This document shows positions 1 to 6,031 of a DNA stretch of 8,317 bases, piece after piece. The DNA lies in assembly GCA_036377075.1 (NCBI GenBank), contig DASUZB010000084.1, forward strand, positions 1 through 8,317, given 5' to 3'. Position 1 is the first letter of the stretch, and every line of letters starts with the position of its first letter. The notes beneath the pieces were generated by a model. It ran no database searches, had not been told where the DNA came from, and saw nothing but the letters and a program-made list of their open reading frames with translations. This stretch comes from DASUZB01 sp036377075 (GTDB taxonomy: Bacteria; Actinomycetota; CALGFH01). The position numbers and the translations under genes are program-made.

Positions 1-1
1 G

Positions 2-589
2 CTGGAGGCCTCCGGCATCGAGGTCGTCGGGCTGGCCGGCGACTACGACGAGCTGATCGCGGCCGCGACCGAGGCGCGGCCCGACGTCGCGGTGGTCGAC
101 ATCCGCATGCCGCCGACGCACACCGACGAGGGGCTGCGCGCCGCCCTCGAGCTGCGCCGCCGGCTTCCGGGCACCGGGGTGCTGGTGTTCTCCCAGTACA
201 TCGAGACCAGGTACGCGGCGCGGCTGCTGGAAGGCAACGCGGCCGGTGTCGGCTACCTGCTCAAGGACCGGGTCGCCGACGTGGCCGAGTTCGCCGACGC
301 GCTGGCCCGGGTCGCGGCCGGCGGCACCGCGCTGGACCCCGAGGTGGTCAGCCAGCTCCTCGGCGCCGGCAGGCACAGCCACGGCCTGGCCGCGCTCACC
401 CCGCGCGAGCGCGAGGTGCTGTCGCTGATGGCCGAGGGCCGCTCCAACGCCGGCATCGCCGGCGCCCTGGTGATCACGCCCGGCGTGGTCGAGAAGCACG
501 TGGCCGCCATCTTCGGCAAGCTCGGGCTGCCGCCCGACCAGGAGGACAACCGCCGCGTGCTCGCGGTCCTGCGCTACCTGGGCGCCTGA
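2..589 (+). CDS. NarL/LuxR-family two-component response regulator, 5' end outside window
   Basis: DNA-binding response regulator, partial: the frame is open to the left edge with no start, and roughly the first 20 to 25 residues (first beta strand and acidic pocket) are missing. The visible receiver domain holds the phospho-acceptor Asp in VVDIRMPP (codon 98-100), the switch Ser in VLVFSQY (191-193) and the conserved Lys in GYLLKD (263-265). A LuxR-type HTH follows from about base 395 (LTPREREVLSLMAEGRSN, then VVEKHVAAIFGKLGL) and ends the protein with RRVLAVLRYLGA, the usual end of this subfamily. In the family, phosphorylation by a partner histidine kinase allows dimerisation and promoter binding. 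The kinase is not in the window and may lie upstream. Family assignment is firm; target genes cannot be inferred. Confidence 0.95.
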   Translation: MEASGIEVVGLAGDYDELIAAATEARPDVAVVDIRMPPTHTDEGLRAALELRRRLPGTGVLVFSQYIETRYAARLLEGNAAGVGYLLKDRVADVAEFADALARVAAGGTALDPEVVSQLLGAGRHSHGLAALTPREREVLSLMAEGRSNAGIAGALVITPGVVEKHVAAIFGKLGLPPDQEDNRRVLAVLRYLGA

Positions 590-623
590 CCGGTCGCGTT
601 CACGCTGCGGCGCCGCACTCGGC

Positions 624-639
624 TACGCTTGGGCGCATG
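624..639 (+). promoter_or_regulatory. Possible -10 element with leaderless ATG
   Basis: TACGCT at 624-629 resembles an actinobacterial -10 box, and an ATG lies seven bases beyond it at 637. That spacing would put the transcription start at or next to the ATG, as in leaderless actinobacterial mRNAs. No convincing -35 is seen; the region upstream holds a GCGGCGCCGC palindrome (607-616). It could serve the 637 mini-ORF and the phosphatase gene behind it. Confidence 0.35.
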
Positions 640-708
640 CGCCGCTACCTGCCGACGGTCCTGGCTGGAGCCTGGTCGCTGCTCGTCCCCGCCGCCCCGG
701 CCGCCTGA
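637..708 (+). CDS. Signal-peptide-like 23-codon mini-ORF ahead of the phosphatase gene
   Basis: An ATG frame of 23 residues and TGA. It has the shape of a Sec signal peptide: Met-Arg-Arg-Tyr at the start, a hydrophobic core (LPTVLAGAWSLLVP) and an Ala-Pro-Ala-Ala end resembling an AxA cleavage site. It stops 10 bases before the likely start of the phosphatase, which lies one frame over, and its TGA overlaps that gene's ribosome binding site (TGAGGA). It may be a leader peptide coupled to the downstream gene, a signal peptide cut off by a one-base indel, or chance in GC-rich DNA. The phosphatase subfamily, as I recall it, is not normally secreted, which weakens the indel reading. Confidence 0.3.
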   Translation: MRRYLPTVLAGAWSLLVPAAPAA

Positions 709-718
709 GGACGTGCCC

Positions 719-2785
719 GTGCGCCTGCCAGACGTCCTCGCCGGCCCCCTGCTCCGCCGCGCGGAGACTGGCAGGGTGCTGCTATGGCTCGCGACCAGCC
801 GACCCCTCACGGTCCACGGCGAGGTCGTGAGCCTGGAGCCGCGGCGCGGCGGTGAAGGCCCGGAGCGGCTCGGCCGGGGTGGCGCGCGGCGCGTCCAGCT
901 CGGACCGCGCCTGTTCGTCCACCTGGTCAGCGTCCTGCCCGACCCCGCCGTCGGCGCGTTTCCCGGCAACCACCTGCTCGGCTACGACCTCGTGGTTGGC
1001 GACGACGCCGGCCGGCAGCCGCCCCGCCGCCTGGGCGACCTGGGGCTGCTGGCGGGACCGCGGACGGTCACGCTGGGCGACCTGCCGCTGCCGAGCTTCT
1101 TCCTGCCCGCCGGATCGCCCGCGCTGAACCTGCTGCACGGCTCGTGCCGGCTGTTGCACGGCCACGGGGAGGACGCCCTGCTGGCCGCGGACGAGCTGCT
1201 GGCCGAGAGCGCCCGCGACCTCGGGCGCCGGCCGAGCGCGCTGGTGCTGACCGGCGACCAGATCTACGGCGACGAGGTCGCCGGCCCGTTGATCGGCCAC
1301 CTCACCCGGCTTGGCGCCGAGCTGCTGGGTGCGGGCGACACCACCTCGGTCCCGGGTGTCCCCGCACTCGACCGGCTGCCGCCCTACGGCCGACAGGAGC
1401 TCAGCCGCGAGCTGGGGTTCACCTCCGGCAAGGCCACCAACCACCTGCTCAGCCTCGGCGAGTTCGCCGCCATGTACCTGCTCGCCTGGGACGAGGCGAA
1501 CTGGCCCGAGCACCTGCCCGAGAGCGCCGAGGCGCCTTCCTCCGGCGGGGACGGCCGCCGCACGGCGGCCAGGCGGCGGCGCCGGTATGCCAACGAGCTG
1601 GCCGACCTCGACGAGACCAGGCGCGCGCTGCCAGCGGTCCGGCGGGTGCTGGCCAACGTTCCCACCTACATGATCTTCGACGACCACGACGTCAGCGACG
1701 ACTGGAACCTCACCCGCGAATGGCACGACCAGGTCTGGCGGTCGCCCGGTGGGCGGCGGGTGGTCGCCGACGCGCTGGCCGCCTACTGGGCGTTCCAGGG
1801 ATGGGGCAACGCCCCCGAAGCCTTCGACGAGCAGTTCCTCGCGGTCGTGGAGGCCGGTCCCAGCGACGAGCGCTTCGACCGGGCGATGTGGTCGTTCGGC
1901 CGCTGGAGCTACCACGCACCGACCGATCCGCCGATGCTGGTCCTGGACACCCGCACGCAGCGCACCTTCGACAGCGACCGGGGCGCCGCCCGGCTCCTCG
2001 GCGACGGCGAGCTGGACCGCGTGCGCGAGCTCGCCCGCGGGGCGGGCGTCCGCGCCCCCGGGCCGGTGATCCTGGTGTCCGCGACCCCGGTCTACGGTCT
2101 GGAACTGCAGGAGCGACGCCAGAAGTTCCTGGCCGGCAAGGTCGGTCCCTACGAGATCGACTTCGAGTCGTGGCACTCCAACCTGCAGGGACTGTGCGAC
2201 TTCATGCGGCTGGTCGTCGACGAGCTCGGGCTGCGCAGCTGCGTGGTCCTCTCCGGCGACGTCCACTACGGCCTCAGCGTGCGGGCGACCTTCGCACGCG
2301 ACGGCCACGTCCTGTCGATCGCCCAGCTCGTCAGCAGCGGGCTCAAGCACAGCGGCACGCTCGCCCGTACCGCCCTGCACCTGCTCGGCGCCGGCGTCCG
2401 GCCCGACCACGCCAGGCTCGGGTGGGAGACCCCACCGGCGGTGCCCGAGCCCGGCCGCGCCGGCCGGTTGCTCGACCGGCTGCGGCGCCGGGCGGTCAAC
2501 ACCGACGCGTGGGCCGAGGACGCCCCGGTGTTCCTGACCCCGGCCCTGGCCGAGCGGATCGCCGCCGAGCAGCCACCCCGCTTCGAGGAGACCCGCAGCT
2601 ACGTGCGCCCAGACGCTCACCGCACCCGGGTGGTCGTCGGTGACAACAACGTGGGCCTGGTCTCGGTGCGCCTGCCCGACGGCGTGGTCGTCCACCGGCT
2701 GCTCGCCCGCCGCGCCGGCAGGACGACGGCGCACACCGCCTCGCTCCCCCTGGGGTCCGCCGCACGCCCCGGCACCGCCCGGTAG
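719..2785 (+). CDS. PhoD-like metallophosphatase (alkaline phosphatase D superfamily)
   Basis: Likely metal-dependent phosphomono- or diesterase of 688 residues. The N-terminal part (about residues 1-115, from LPDVLAGPLLRRAETGRVLLW) is a beta-rich PhoD_N-like domain. The catalytic metallophosphatase core follows: LTGDQIYGDEV (Asp near 180), YMIFDDHDVSDDW (DDHD at 321-324) and VVLSGDVHYG (GDVH at 513-516), the metal-ligand blocks expected for PhoD. LLHGSCRLLHGHGEDALLAADELL matches my recollection of a cytoplasmic PhoD-like group common in cyanobacteria and actinobacteria. GTG at 719 is chosen because GAGG (707-710) lies eight bases upstream; GTG at 713 and TTG at 629 are alternatives in the same frame. 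No signal peptide or Tat motif is present from this start, so it is probably cytoplasmic. Substrate unknown; the symbol phoD is withheld because classical PhoD is a secreted Tat substrate. Confidence 0.9.
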   Translation: MRLPDVLAGPLLRRAETGRVLLWLATSRPLTVHGEVVSLEPRRGGEGPERLGRGGARRVQLGPRLFVHLVSVLPDPAVGAFPGNHLLGYDLVVGDDAGRQPPRRLGDLGLLAGPRTVTLGDLPLPSFFLPAGSPALNLLHGSCRLLHGHGEDALLAADELLAESARDLGRRPSALVLTGDQIYGDEVAGPLIGHLTRLGAELLGAGDTTSVPGVPALDRLPPYGRQELSRELGFTSGKATNHLLSLGEFAAMYLLAWDEANWPEHLPESAEAPSSGGDGRRTAARRRRRYANELADLDETRRALPAVRRVLANVPTYMIFDDHDVSDDWNLTREWHDQVWRSPGGRRVVADALAAYWAFQGWGNAPEAFDEQFLAVVEAGPSDERFDRAMWSFGRWSYHAPTDPPMLVLDTRTQRTFDSDRGAARLLGDGELDRVRELARGAGVRAPGPVILVSATPVYGLELQERRQKFLAGKVGPYEIDFESWHSNLQGLCDFMRLVVDELGLRSCVVLSGDVHYGLSVRATFARDGHVLSIAQLVSSGLKHSGTLARTALHLLGAGVRPDHARLGWETPPAVPEPGRAGRLLDRLRRRAVNTDAWAEDAPVFLTPALAERIAAEQPPRFEETRSYVRPDAHRTRVVVGDNNVGLVSVRLPDGVVVHRLLARRAGRTTAHTASLPLGSAARPGTAR

Positions 2786-2817
2786 TCAGCCCTACCACCC
2801 CCATGTCCTGGCGGGTG

Positions 2818-2834
2818 ATGGGAACCGTTTCCAT
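2818..2834. promoter_or_regulatory. Zur-box-like palindrome
   Basis: ATGGGAACCGTTTCCAT is an inverted repeat of two 8-base arms around one central C, with a single mismatched pair. Its layout (TGnnAAC, one base, GTTnnCA) resembles actinobacterial Zur (zinc uptake repressor) operators, recalled as TGaAAA-type 7-1-7 palindromes; on the minus strand it is preceded by GACA. It sits between the 3' ends of two convergent genes, so no gene for it to control is visible. Assignment is by resemblance only. Confidence 0.35.
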
Positions 2835-2921
2835 TGTCGCCGTGGGGTGGCGGCACGAGACTGCCGGGAGACCACCGCGAGCGGGCGAGGGAGCGACGTG
2901 CCCCCGTACGAACTGCTACGA

Positions 2922-2939
2922 AGCCGCTACGCCGCGGCT
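2922..2939. terminator. Hairpin between convergent genes
   Basis: AGCCGC (2922-2927) and GCGGCT (2934-2939) form a perfect 6-bp stem with a 6-base loop. No T-run follows on either strand. It could help end transcription from either flanking gene, but short GC stems are common in this composition. Confidence 0.25.
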
Positions 2940-2958
2940 CGCGGCTGCCGTGACGCAC

Positions 2959-2979
2959 GCCGCGCCTGCTCCCCGCGGC
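2959..2979 (-). terminator. Hairpin after the membrane protein gene
   Basis: GCCGCG (2959-2964) pairs with CGCGGC (2974-2979) across a 9-base loop, about 20 bases past the stop codon of the minus-strand membrane protein gene. The position suits a terminator for that gene. There is no U-tract, which is usual for actinobacterial terminators but also makes the call weak. Confidence 0.3.
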
Positions 2980-2998
2980 GGCATGGTGGGTGACGGCC

Positions 2999-4240
2999 TC
3001 ACTCCGGGCTTGGAGCCGGTTGCGGCCTGTCGGCGCCGCGCACGTTGTCGAGCACGGTCTGGCCCTGCTGATCGACGAGGCGGGTGAACAGCTGTTGCGC
3101 GTACCCGAAGACCAGCGCCCAGGCAAGGATCTGCGCGGACGTGTCCAGAGCGCTGAGGCCGGGGACGAACTGGCCGCGCATGAGCAGCAGGCCGAGGAAG
3201 GCGGTGATCGCTCCGGTTGGGAGCTTGAGCGCGGCGAGCGCGACGGGCAGGCCATACCGTTCGGATGAGCCCTTGATGCGGCGGATGGTGGCGGCGGTCG
3301 CGATGGCGGCGGCGGTGAGCCCGACGAGCTCGACCACCGTGAGGTCCAGCGGTTTGGCGGTGTCCTCGACGACGGCGTCGATGTCCTTTGTTGGTACCCC
3401 GGTCTGTGGTTCCCCACCAGCAGGAATGAACGGTTCGGACTGAGCGGTCGGGCACACGACCGTCGCCTTGCCGGCTTCCTCAGGAGCGAAGCACAAGGGG
3501 ATCAAGGTCGGACGGAAGAAGCCCGTGAGCGCCACCCCGATCGCCAGCAGCGTCATGAGCACCGTCGTGACGACCACGATGTTCCGGAAGCTGCGCAGCC
3601 GTACGTGCTCGCGCAGTGCCGCCGAGCTTGCCGCTCGGACGATGGTGATGATCTTGCGACGCTCCTCGCTGACCGTCGCCTCCTTCTCGGTGACGCCCGG
3701 CTCCTTGGCGTTCTGGAGCAACGGATGGTCCGGGTCCTTGATGGCGAGCCTTCGGGCGATCCGCTCGAATTCCTGTCGTCGCGGGTCGGTCGGTGGGAGG
3801 TGGCACTGCACGTGCCTGAGCAAGCAGGACATTTGGCCAAGTAGGTAGCTGGCCGGCGCGAGGTTGAGGAGGTGGGCCTCGGCGGCGTCGAGGTTGCTCT
3901 GCGCCCGCTCGATGAGTGGCCCGTTACGGAAGAAGCGGAACCGTCTGTGCGGGTCCAGCGGCACGACCCGAGCCGCCTCCCTGGCCGCTTCGAGGTGACG
4001 CTGGATCGCCCTCGCCAGGACCTCGTCGTCCTCGGGTGTGTCCCTCGATTTCACCCTGACCCAGGCGCACAACGCTTCGAGCTCCTCGGCCCGCGTCAGG
4101 GTACCTTCGCGCCAGGCGACCCACACGGGCCCGCCGACCGGTGGAACCTCGACGGTAGGTGACCCCTCGCGTGGCGGCGCCGGCGGTCGGGGTAGCCGGC
4201 TCGTCGCGGGGCGGCGCCGGCGTTGCCGCAGTATCATCAC
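2999..4240 (-). CDS. Uncharacterised actinobacterial membrane protein with four predicted helices
   Basis: A 413-residue protein of unknown function. The N-terminus is Arg/Pro-rich (1-25). A soluble, mostly helical region follows (about 45-215), including RFFRNGPLIERAQSNLDAAE, a double-Cys stretch (MSCLLRHVQCHLP, 138-149) and a charged linker. Hydrophobic segments lie near 219-242, 300-320, 331-354 and 366-386. A 57-residue loop between the first two carries Cys250 and Cys263. The C-terminal half (LPVALAALKLPTGAITAFLG; FVPGLSALDTSAQILAWALVFGYAQQL) is of a type I recall in many unannotated actinobacterial proteins. The start is GTG 4240 or the adjacent ATG 4237; a G-run lies just upstream and an in-frame TAA eight codons further up limits extension. 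The gene is visibly less GC-rich than its neighbours, which may indicate transfer. It is transcribed alone, divergently from the MarR gene. Confidence 0.85.
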   Translation of the reverse strand: MMILRQRRRRPATSRLPRPPAPPREGSPTVEVPPVGGPVWVAWREGTLTRAEELEALCAWVRVKSRDTPEDDEVLARAIQRHLEAAREAARVVPLDPHRRFRFFRNGPLIERAQSNLDAAEAHLLNLAPASYLLGQMSCLLRHVQCHLPPTDPRRQEFERIARRLAIKDPDHPLLQNAKEPGVTEKEATVSEERRKIITIVRAASSAALREHVRLRSFRNIVVVTTVLMTLLAIGVALTGFFRPTLIPLCFAPEEAGKATVVCPTAQSEPFIPAGGEPQTGVPTKDIDAVVEDTAKPLDLTVVELVGLTAAAIATAATIRRIKGSSERYGLPVALAALKLPTGAITAFLGLLLMRGQFVPGLSALDTSAQILAWALVFGYAQQLFTRLVDQQGQTVLDNVRGADRPQPAPSPE

Positions 4241-4358
4241 GTCCCCCCACGATGATGCCCCTTATGAGCAGCATGGGCTGGTCGTCGGGGTAACACAAGT
4301 GGACAAAGCCGCTAAGGGCCTGCGCCAGTACAGGTCGCCGTGCTGCTGCCCACCCCCC

Positions 4359-4381
4359 GGCAGGGCCAGGTGGCTCCTGCC
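4359..4381. repeat. Stem-loop in the divergent intergenic region
   Basis: GGCAGG (4359-4364) pairs with CCTGCC (4376-4381), and inside it GCC pairs with GGC around an AGGT loop, leaving one unpaired T at 4375: nine pairs in total. It lies upstream of the MarR promoter, so it would not be in that transcript, but it could fall in the 5' leader of the minus-strand membrane protein gene. Apart from this and the MarR promoter, bases 4241-4438 show nothing I can name. Confidence 0.3.
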
Positions 4382-4438
4382 GCTCGCGCCGGCCACGAGG
4401 TGGTCCGGCGTGTATCCCGGCCATCTCCCCGACCACAG

Positions 4439-4475
4439 TTGACAATCCAGGTTGAACAACCTAGGTTGTTTGTCG
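4439..4475 (+). promoter_or_regulatory. Promoter of the MarR gene, leaderless
   Basis: TTGACA at 4439-4444 is a perfect sigma-70-type -35 box. After a 17-base spacer comes TAGGTT at 4462-4467 as the -10. The GTG start of the MarR gene is at 4475, seven bases after the -10, so transcription should begin at or very near the start codon. No ribosome binding site precedes that GTG, which agrees with a leaderless mRNA. Confidence 0.75.
4449..4470. promoter_or_regulatory. MarR-type operator: three AGGTTG half-sites over the promoter
   Basis: AACAACCTAGGTTGTT (4455-4470) is a perfect 16-bp palindrome that contains the -10 box. Overlapping it, AGGTTG-AA-CAACCT (4449-4462) is a perfect 6-2-6 inverted repeat inside the -35/-10 spacer. 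The two dyads share the central CAACCT, giving three half-sites in alternating orientation. Winged-helix MarR dimers bind such palindromes, and a bound dimer here would block RNA polymerase, so autorepression is the natural inference. Confidence 0.7.
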
Positions 4476-4918
4476 TGTCCGACGCCGATGCCACCACGGT
4501 TGCCCACGACCTGCGACTGGCCGTCGGCCGGCTCGCGCGGCGCCTGCGCCAGCTCTACGCCGCCCGCCGCGGCGACCAGCTGACCTTCGCCGAGCTGGCC
4601 GTCTTGTCCCGGCTGCACCGCGACGGCCCCGCCTCGGCCAGCCAGCTCGCCAACGGCGAGCGGGTCACTGCCCAGGCCGTCGGCGCCGCGATCGGGGCAC
4701 TGCACCAGCGAGGGCTCGTCGAACGGACGCCCGACCCGCGGGACCGTCGCAAGGCGATCGTGTCGCTCACCGACCCGGGCCGGTCGGCGTTCACCGTCCG
4801 CCAACAGGCCGTCCTCGACCGCCTGGTCCAGGCAGTGGCGTCGGGCTACACCGCCGCCGAACGCCGGCAGCTGGCCGCGGCCGCGCCGCTGCTGGAACGC
4901 CTCGCCGACCTCCTGTGA
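4475..4918 (+). CDS. MarR-family transcriptional regulator
   Basis: A 147-residue winged-helix regulator of typical MarR length. The N-terminal helix (about 7-33) and C-terminal helices (about 102-147) form the dimer interface. Helices from LTFAELAVLSRLHRDGPASASQLAN and the recognition helix (VTAQAVGAAIGALHQRGLV, about 64-82) are followed by the wing with the family signature DPRDRRKAIVSLTDPGR (87-103). The start at GTG 4475 is set by the promoter: the frame stays open upstream, but an earlier start would lie across the -35 and operator. MarR proteins usually repress their own operon and release DNA when a small phenolic, drug-like or oxidant ligand binds. The overlapping dyads in its promoter and the downstream NTF2-like and ABM genes make it the probable local repressor. 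No Cys is present, so direct thiol sensing is unlikely; the ligand is unknown. Confidence 0.92.
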   Translation: MSDADATTVAHDLRLAVGRLARRLRQLYAARRGDQLTFAELAVLSRLHRDGPASASQLANGERVTAQAVGAAIGALHQRGLVERTPDPRDRRKAIVSLTDPGRSAFTVRQQAVLDRLVQAVASGYTAAERRQLAAAAPLLERLADLL

Positions 4919-4944
4919 CCAGCACGACCCCGAACGGAGCCGCC

Positions 4945-5358
4945 GTGTCCGAGCTGCACCTCGACGCCCAGGTCGGGGCATTCTTCGACACCTTCGCCGC
5001 CGCCGGCGACCAGCTCGACGTCGACCAGCTCGCCGCGCTGTTCGCCGAGACGTTCCTTGCCGCCGACCCCGCCGGGGCGCGCCCCGTCCCCCGGCAGGCG
5101 TTCCTGCAGGCCCTGCCACGGCGGGCCGAGCTGTTTCGCGCCGCCGGCATCACCCGCGTCGTCCTGGTCGACCTCCAGCACCACGCGCTGGACGACACCT
5201 ACGTCCTGGCCAGGACCGACTGGCAAGGCGAGCGCAGCACGGCGTCGACCCCGGTCCGGTTGTCCTCCACGTTCATCCTGCGCCGGGACGCCGACCAGCT
5301 GCGGGTGGTGTTCTACCTCAACCACCAGGACCTCGCGCGGGCCCTCAGCCTGGCGTGA
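4945..5358 (+). CDS. NTF2/SnoaL-like small protein
   Basis: A 137-residue protein with the outline of the NTF2-like superfamily: N-terminal helices (VGAFFDTFAAAGDQLDVDQLAALFAETFLAADP), a helical PRQAFLQALPRRAELFRAAG stretch, then alternating beta strands (TRVVLVDLQHHALDDTYVLARTDW; STFILRRDADQLRVVFYLN). Such proteins act as small cyclases, isomerases or binding proteins, or have unknown roles; no catalytic residues can be assigned. GTG 4945 is preferred because GGAG (4936-4939) lies five bases upstream. An alternative GTG at 4915 overlaps the MarR stop codon (GTGA) but has no ribosome binding site. The tight spacing implies co-transcription with MarR. A 10-base direct repeat (GACCAGCTCG at 5008 and 5023) encodes DQL-DV-DQL. 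Confidence 0.8.
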   Translation: MSELHLDAQVGAFFDTFAAAGDQLDVDQLAALFAETFLAADPAGARPVPRQAFLQALPRRAELFRAAGITRVVLVDLQHHALDDTYVLARTDWQGERSTASTPVRLSSTFILRRDADQLRVVFYLNHQDLARALSLA

Positions 5359-5403
5359 GGTGGCGCCACCACCGCGGCCACCGACGACCGCGCCCTGGTG
5401 GCC
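5359..5403 (+). promoter_or_regulatory. Nested inverted repeats between the NTF2-like and ABM genes
   Basis: GGTGGCGCCACC (5359-5370) is a perfect 12-bp palindrome starting at the base after the NTF2-like stop codon. GGCCACC (5376-5382) and GGTGGCC (5397-5403) form a second perfect stem with a 14-base loop. The GGTGG and CCACC arms can also pair across the two structures. TACCAT at 5405-5410 could be a -10 for the next gene. The region may be a partial terminator, an operator or just an operon spacer. Confidence 0.35.
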
Positions 5404-5445
5404 CTACCATGGAGGCGCTGGAGCGACCACGGCAAGGAGCAGTCG

Positions 5446-5733
5446 GTGAGCGTCGTGCTGGTCAACGCCTTCGAGGTCCCCGACGGCCAGGAGGAGCAGT
5501 TCCTCGCCGACTGGCAGCACGCCGCCGACTGGATGCGCCAGCAGCCCGGGTTCGTGTCCAGCAGGCTGCACCAGAGCCTCGACCCGGCGGCGGAGTTCCG
5601 CTACGTCAACGTCGCCGAGTGGGAGTCCGCCGAGCACTTCCGCAAGGCTGCAGCCGCTCCTGAGTTCCAGCAGCGCGTCAGCGGCATGAACGTGCGGGCA
5701 CACCCGGCGCTGTACCGGGTCGTCATCCAGTAG
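5446..5733 (+). CDS. ABM-superfamily protein (antibiotic biosynthesis monooxygenase domain)
   Basis: A 95-residue protein with a single ABM (dimeric alpha-beta barrel) domain filling its length: VVLVNAFEVPDGQEEQFLADW strand-helix, then PGFVSSRLHQSLDPAAEFRYVNVAEWESAEHFRKA. Family members include cofactor-free quinol-forming monooxygenases, heme-degrading IsdG/HmoB-type enzymes and proteins of unknown function. Asn7 is in the position used by IsdG-type enzymes, but Trp59 and His64 do not match the IsdG spacing, so heme degradation is not supported. GTG 5446 is chosen because AAGGAG (5434-5439) lies six bases upstream; ATG 5409 would add unlike-family residues. It lies 87 bases after the NTF2-like gene, in the same orientation, so it probably belongs to the MarR-controlled unit, perhaps with its own weak promoter. 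Substrate unknown. Confidence 0.88.
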   Translation: MSVVLVNAFEVPDGQEEQFLADWQHAADWMRQQPGFVSSRLHQSLDPAAEFRYVNVAEWESAEHFRKAAAAPEFQQRVSGMNVRAHPALYRVVIQ

Positions 5734-6031
5734 CCGCGCACCCCGACGCACGGACATCGCCAGCTCCTAGCAGCGCAGCTCACGGAGCACGCTTGCACGC
5801 GAGCGCGGCTGCACCACCCACTCCAACCGCCTACTGGCGCGCCCTCCGAGATATGCACGGCCTGGACTGTCGATTTGCGTGCTTCTGCCACTGGGGATCG
5901 GCCAGCCCCGGCTTGGGTCCCACCCTTGTCGGCGCCTCGGGTAAGGCGCACCCTACGGTCGCGGAGGCACCACCGTCTCGACGTCCTCGAGGGAGGCGAG
6001 CGCCGTTCTGCGCGCGGCCGGACAGGGGCGG
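5734..6031. other. Non-coding stretch without a recognisable gene
   Basis: About 300 bases with no convincing gene on either strand. All frames that cross it lack family-like sequence and a start with a good ribosome binding site. Part of it (about 5845-5895) has clearly lower GC than the surroundings. Its only notable element is an iron-box-like sequence at 5937-5955, and it presumably holds the promoter of the serine hydrolase. The gap may really extend to 6162 if that gene starts there. Confidence 0.5.
5937..5959 (+). promoter_or_regulatory. Weak iron-box-like element with a possible -10
   Basis: TCGGGTAAGGCGCACCCTA (5937-5955) matches 12 of 19 positions of the IdeR/DmdR iron box as I recall it (TTAGGTTAGGCTAACCTAA), including the core GGT-AGGC--ACC pattern. 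TACGGT at 5954-5959 could be a -10 box, putting a transcript start near 5966 and pointing toward the serine hydrolase. No matching -35 is evident. This may be coincidence. Confidence 0.2.

Noticed and set aside
1144..2643. A 499-codon plus-strand frame inside the phosphatase gene
   Set aside because: Arg/Pro/Ala-rich product typical of an off-frame reading of high-GC coding DNA.
782..2734. A 650-codon open frame on the minus strand opposite the phosphatase gene
   Set aside because: It is the antisense shadow of a GC-rich gene; its product is low in structure, rich in Gly, Ala, Val and Gln, and shows no family motif, while the plus strand has all PhoD metal-site motifs.
2496..2834. Minus-strand frame whose ATG lies in the Zur-like palindrome
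   Set aside because: Beyond its first ~20 residues it is simply antisense to the phosphatase C-terminus, with no ribosome binding site and shadow-like composition.
5008..5032. Direct repeat of GACCAGCTCG with a 5-base spacer
   Set aside because: It lies inside the NTF2-like gene and is explained by the repeated residues DQL; not a regulatory or mobile-element repeat.
5446..5733. Possible IsdG-type heme oxygenase because of Asn7
   Set aside because: The Trp and His needed for the IsdG catalytic triad are not at matching spacing, so only the general ABM superfamily is claimed.
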